Positions 63,096 through 64,000 of a stretch of DNA of 64,000 bases are shown here, in pieces. A program made the translations under genes and the position numbers. The DNA lies in assembly GCF_017874255.1 (NCBI RefSeq), contig NZ_JAGGLD010000009.1, forward strand, positions 1 through 64,000, in the 5' to 3' direction. The notes under the pieces were generated by a model, which saw only the letters and a list, made by a program, of their open reading frames with translations, was not told the origin of the DNA and ran no database searches. This DNA is from Paenibacillus shirakamiensis (GTDB taxonomy: Bacteria; Bacillota; Bacilli; Paenibacillales; Paenibacillaceae). How positions within the stretch are numbered: the stretch's first letter is position 1; the number at the start of each line of letters is the position of its first letter.

Positions 63096-63448
63096 TTATG
63101 TTGGGCTTCTGGGTGTTTTGGTACATCGATTTTTCATTTCTTGAATAAGGTTTTTCGTGTCTAACTTCGCTATTCTACAGCTGTTCTCTGGGTCTATGTT
63201 CTTTTTTCTTTGTTCTTTTGACCTGAGTTTTAGTTTCTGTGTTTCGCGGTCTGTAATTTATCTAATTTACTTTGTTGAGCGTTTTGTATTTTGCTTTCTA
63301 AGTTAAGTGCTTCGTGTTTTTGTGTTTCTTATTTTTGTATCGTATAGTTTTTTTATTTTCTATTTATTTTGGTGTCTGAATTTCTATGCTCTGATCCAAT
63401 AGGTTTGACCATGCAGAAGTGATAAGATCTGGTTCAGACTCTATGCCC
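63096..63448. other. T/G-skewed intergenic region
   Basis: About 350 bp whose plus strand is very rich in T and G and poor in A. No ORF with a ribosome site and no stable hairpin is seen. It lies between the ATP-grasp operon terminator and the end of the convergent HAD gene. Confidence 0.6.
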
Positions 63449-64000
63449 TCACTGTTCTTCCGCTTTAAGATACAAAGAAGTTAACTCCTTAAAGGACTGG
63501 ATGATTTGGTGCGAACCCTTTAGCTCATGTTCACCGCAAAATCCTGCATAGGCACAGCCAATGACAGTCAGACCATTTTGAAGACCCGCTTCCACATCCG
63601 AAGAACGATCGCCTACCATCCATGCACTGGAGATGCCATGCTTCTCAAGCAGGATATGGACTAAGTCTACCTTAGACGCCGTCTGATATTGACCTGCACT
63701 ATATAGCTCTTCAAATAAAGGAGTGATGTGATGTGCATCGGCAATTCCTTTTACATAACCTTCTAGGCCGTTACTTGCTACGAACAATCTTACGCCTGAG
63801 GACTTTAGCTCCTCCAGCATAGCTTTCGTGCCTGGATACAGCTGTGTATCGAATTGATGTAATCCTGTGAGTTCATTCTCAAGCAGCAGTTCATCTGCCC
63901 GTTCATGTACTTTTTTATCCTCACCCGGCAATACACGTTCCCATAGATCATCCAGCACCATGCCAAGGCTAGACAGCATCCGTTCGACTGGTGGTGTCTC
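63449..64000 (-). CDS. HAD-superfamily hydrolase (partial, N-terminus beyond window)
   Basis: At least 183 residues, open to the window edge ('TPPVERMLSSLGMVLDDLWE' at the edge), so the N-terminal D-x-D-G-T is outside. A four-helix cap ('VHERADELLLENE'), motif II Ser in 'RLFVASNGLEGYVKGIADA', the Lys in 'YQTASKVDLVHILLE' and motif III 'AWMVGDRSSDVEAGLQNGL' are clear. It belongs to the phosphoglycolate-phosphatase/beta-phosphoglucomutase-like group. The internal ATG at 63979 is not the real start. Confidence 0.88.
   Translation of the reverse strand, partial: ETPPVERMLSSLGMVLDDLWERVLPGEDKKVHERADELLLENELTGLHQFDTQLYPGTKAMLEELKSSGVRLFVASNGLEGYVKGIADAHHITPLFEELYSAGQYQTASKVDLVHILLEKHGISSAWMVGDRSSDVEAGLQNGLTVIGCAYAGFCGEHELKGSHQIIQSFKELTSLYLKAEEQ

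Noticed and set aside
62938..63148. ORFs in the GGTGTC repeat tract on both strands
   Set aside because: They are products of the microsatellite (alternating Val/Ser or His/Arg) with no ribosome site.

Overview
The window looks like a chromosomal piece of a spore-forming Firmicute of the Paenibacillus type. It carries an alpha/beta small acid-soluble spore protein, a YjcZ-type peptide, ytvI, ytrH/ytrI, yheA and a large YheC/YheD ATP-grasp cluster. It also shows Bacillales gene order (dnaE-accD-accA-pyk-fxsA-ytvI-citZ-icd-mdh and pho-polA-mutM-coaE), strong AGGAGG ribosome sites, frequent TTG/GTG starts and moderate GC. No insertion sequence, prophage, rRNA or CRISPR array was seen.

Region 1 (1-11.7 kb) is accessory. 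It holds a secreted NHL-repeat protein cut by the window edge, tRNA-Lys and tRNA-Ala, a membrane-anchored DUF4352-like protein, and a TetR regulator. Next comes a sulfonate/nitrate-type ABC importer (ATPase, lipoprotein, two paralogous permeases) followed by a flavin-dependent NtaA/DmoA-type monooxygenase. An unrecognised helical protein, a DUF3889 protein and a YolD-like protein complete it.

Region 2 (11.8-21.2 kb) is a lipid-linked sugar module (GT39, GtrB-like GT2, GtrA, GalU) divergent from an OmpR-type two-component system. A four-half-site operator-like element lies between them. A YjcZ peptide and a Cache-HAMP-GGDEF diguanylate cyclase follow.

Region 3 (21.4-36.7 kb) carries a GNAT, an EamA exporter, nrdR, the SASP gene, a lytic transglycosylase, coaE, mutM and polA. 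It continues with phoU, pstB, phoP and phoR, with PhoP-box direct repeats before both pstB and phoP. yfbR, an SDR oxidoreductase, a GT2-like protein without a clear DXD and an XRE regulator follow.

Region 4 (36.9-55.8 kb) is central metabolism and replication: mdh, icd, citZ, ytvI, fxsA, a hot-dog thioesterase, pyk, accA, accD, dnaE, ytrH, ytrI, ytpI, ytoI and a manganese catalase. pfkA, which sits between accA and pyk in Bacillus subtilis, is absent here.

Region 5 (55.8-63.0 kb) is the most distinctive part. yheA is divergent from a tightly coupled operon of five YheC/YheD-family ATP-grasp proteins with one embedded GNAT acetyltransferase. The order long-short-long-short-GNAT-short suggests a duplicated yheD-yheC pair plus an extra copy. 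All five keep the ATP-grasp residues, so the cluster could make or modify a spore-coat-linked product of unknown nature. The window ends with a T/G-skewed intergenic stretch and a HAD phosphatase cut by the window edge.
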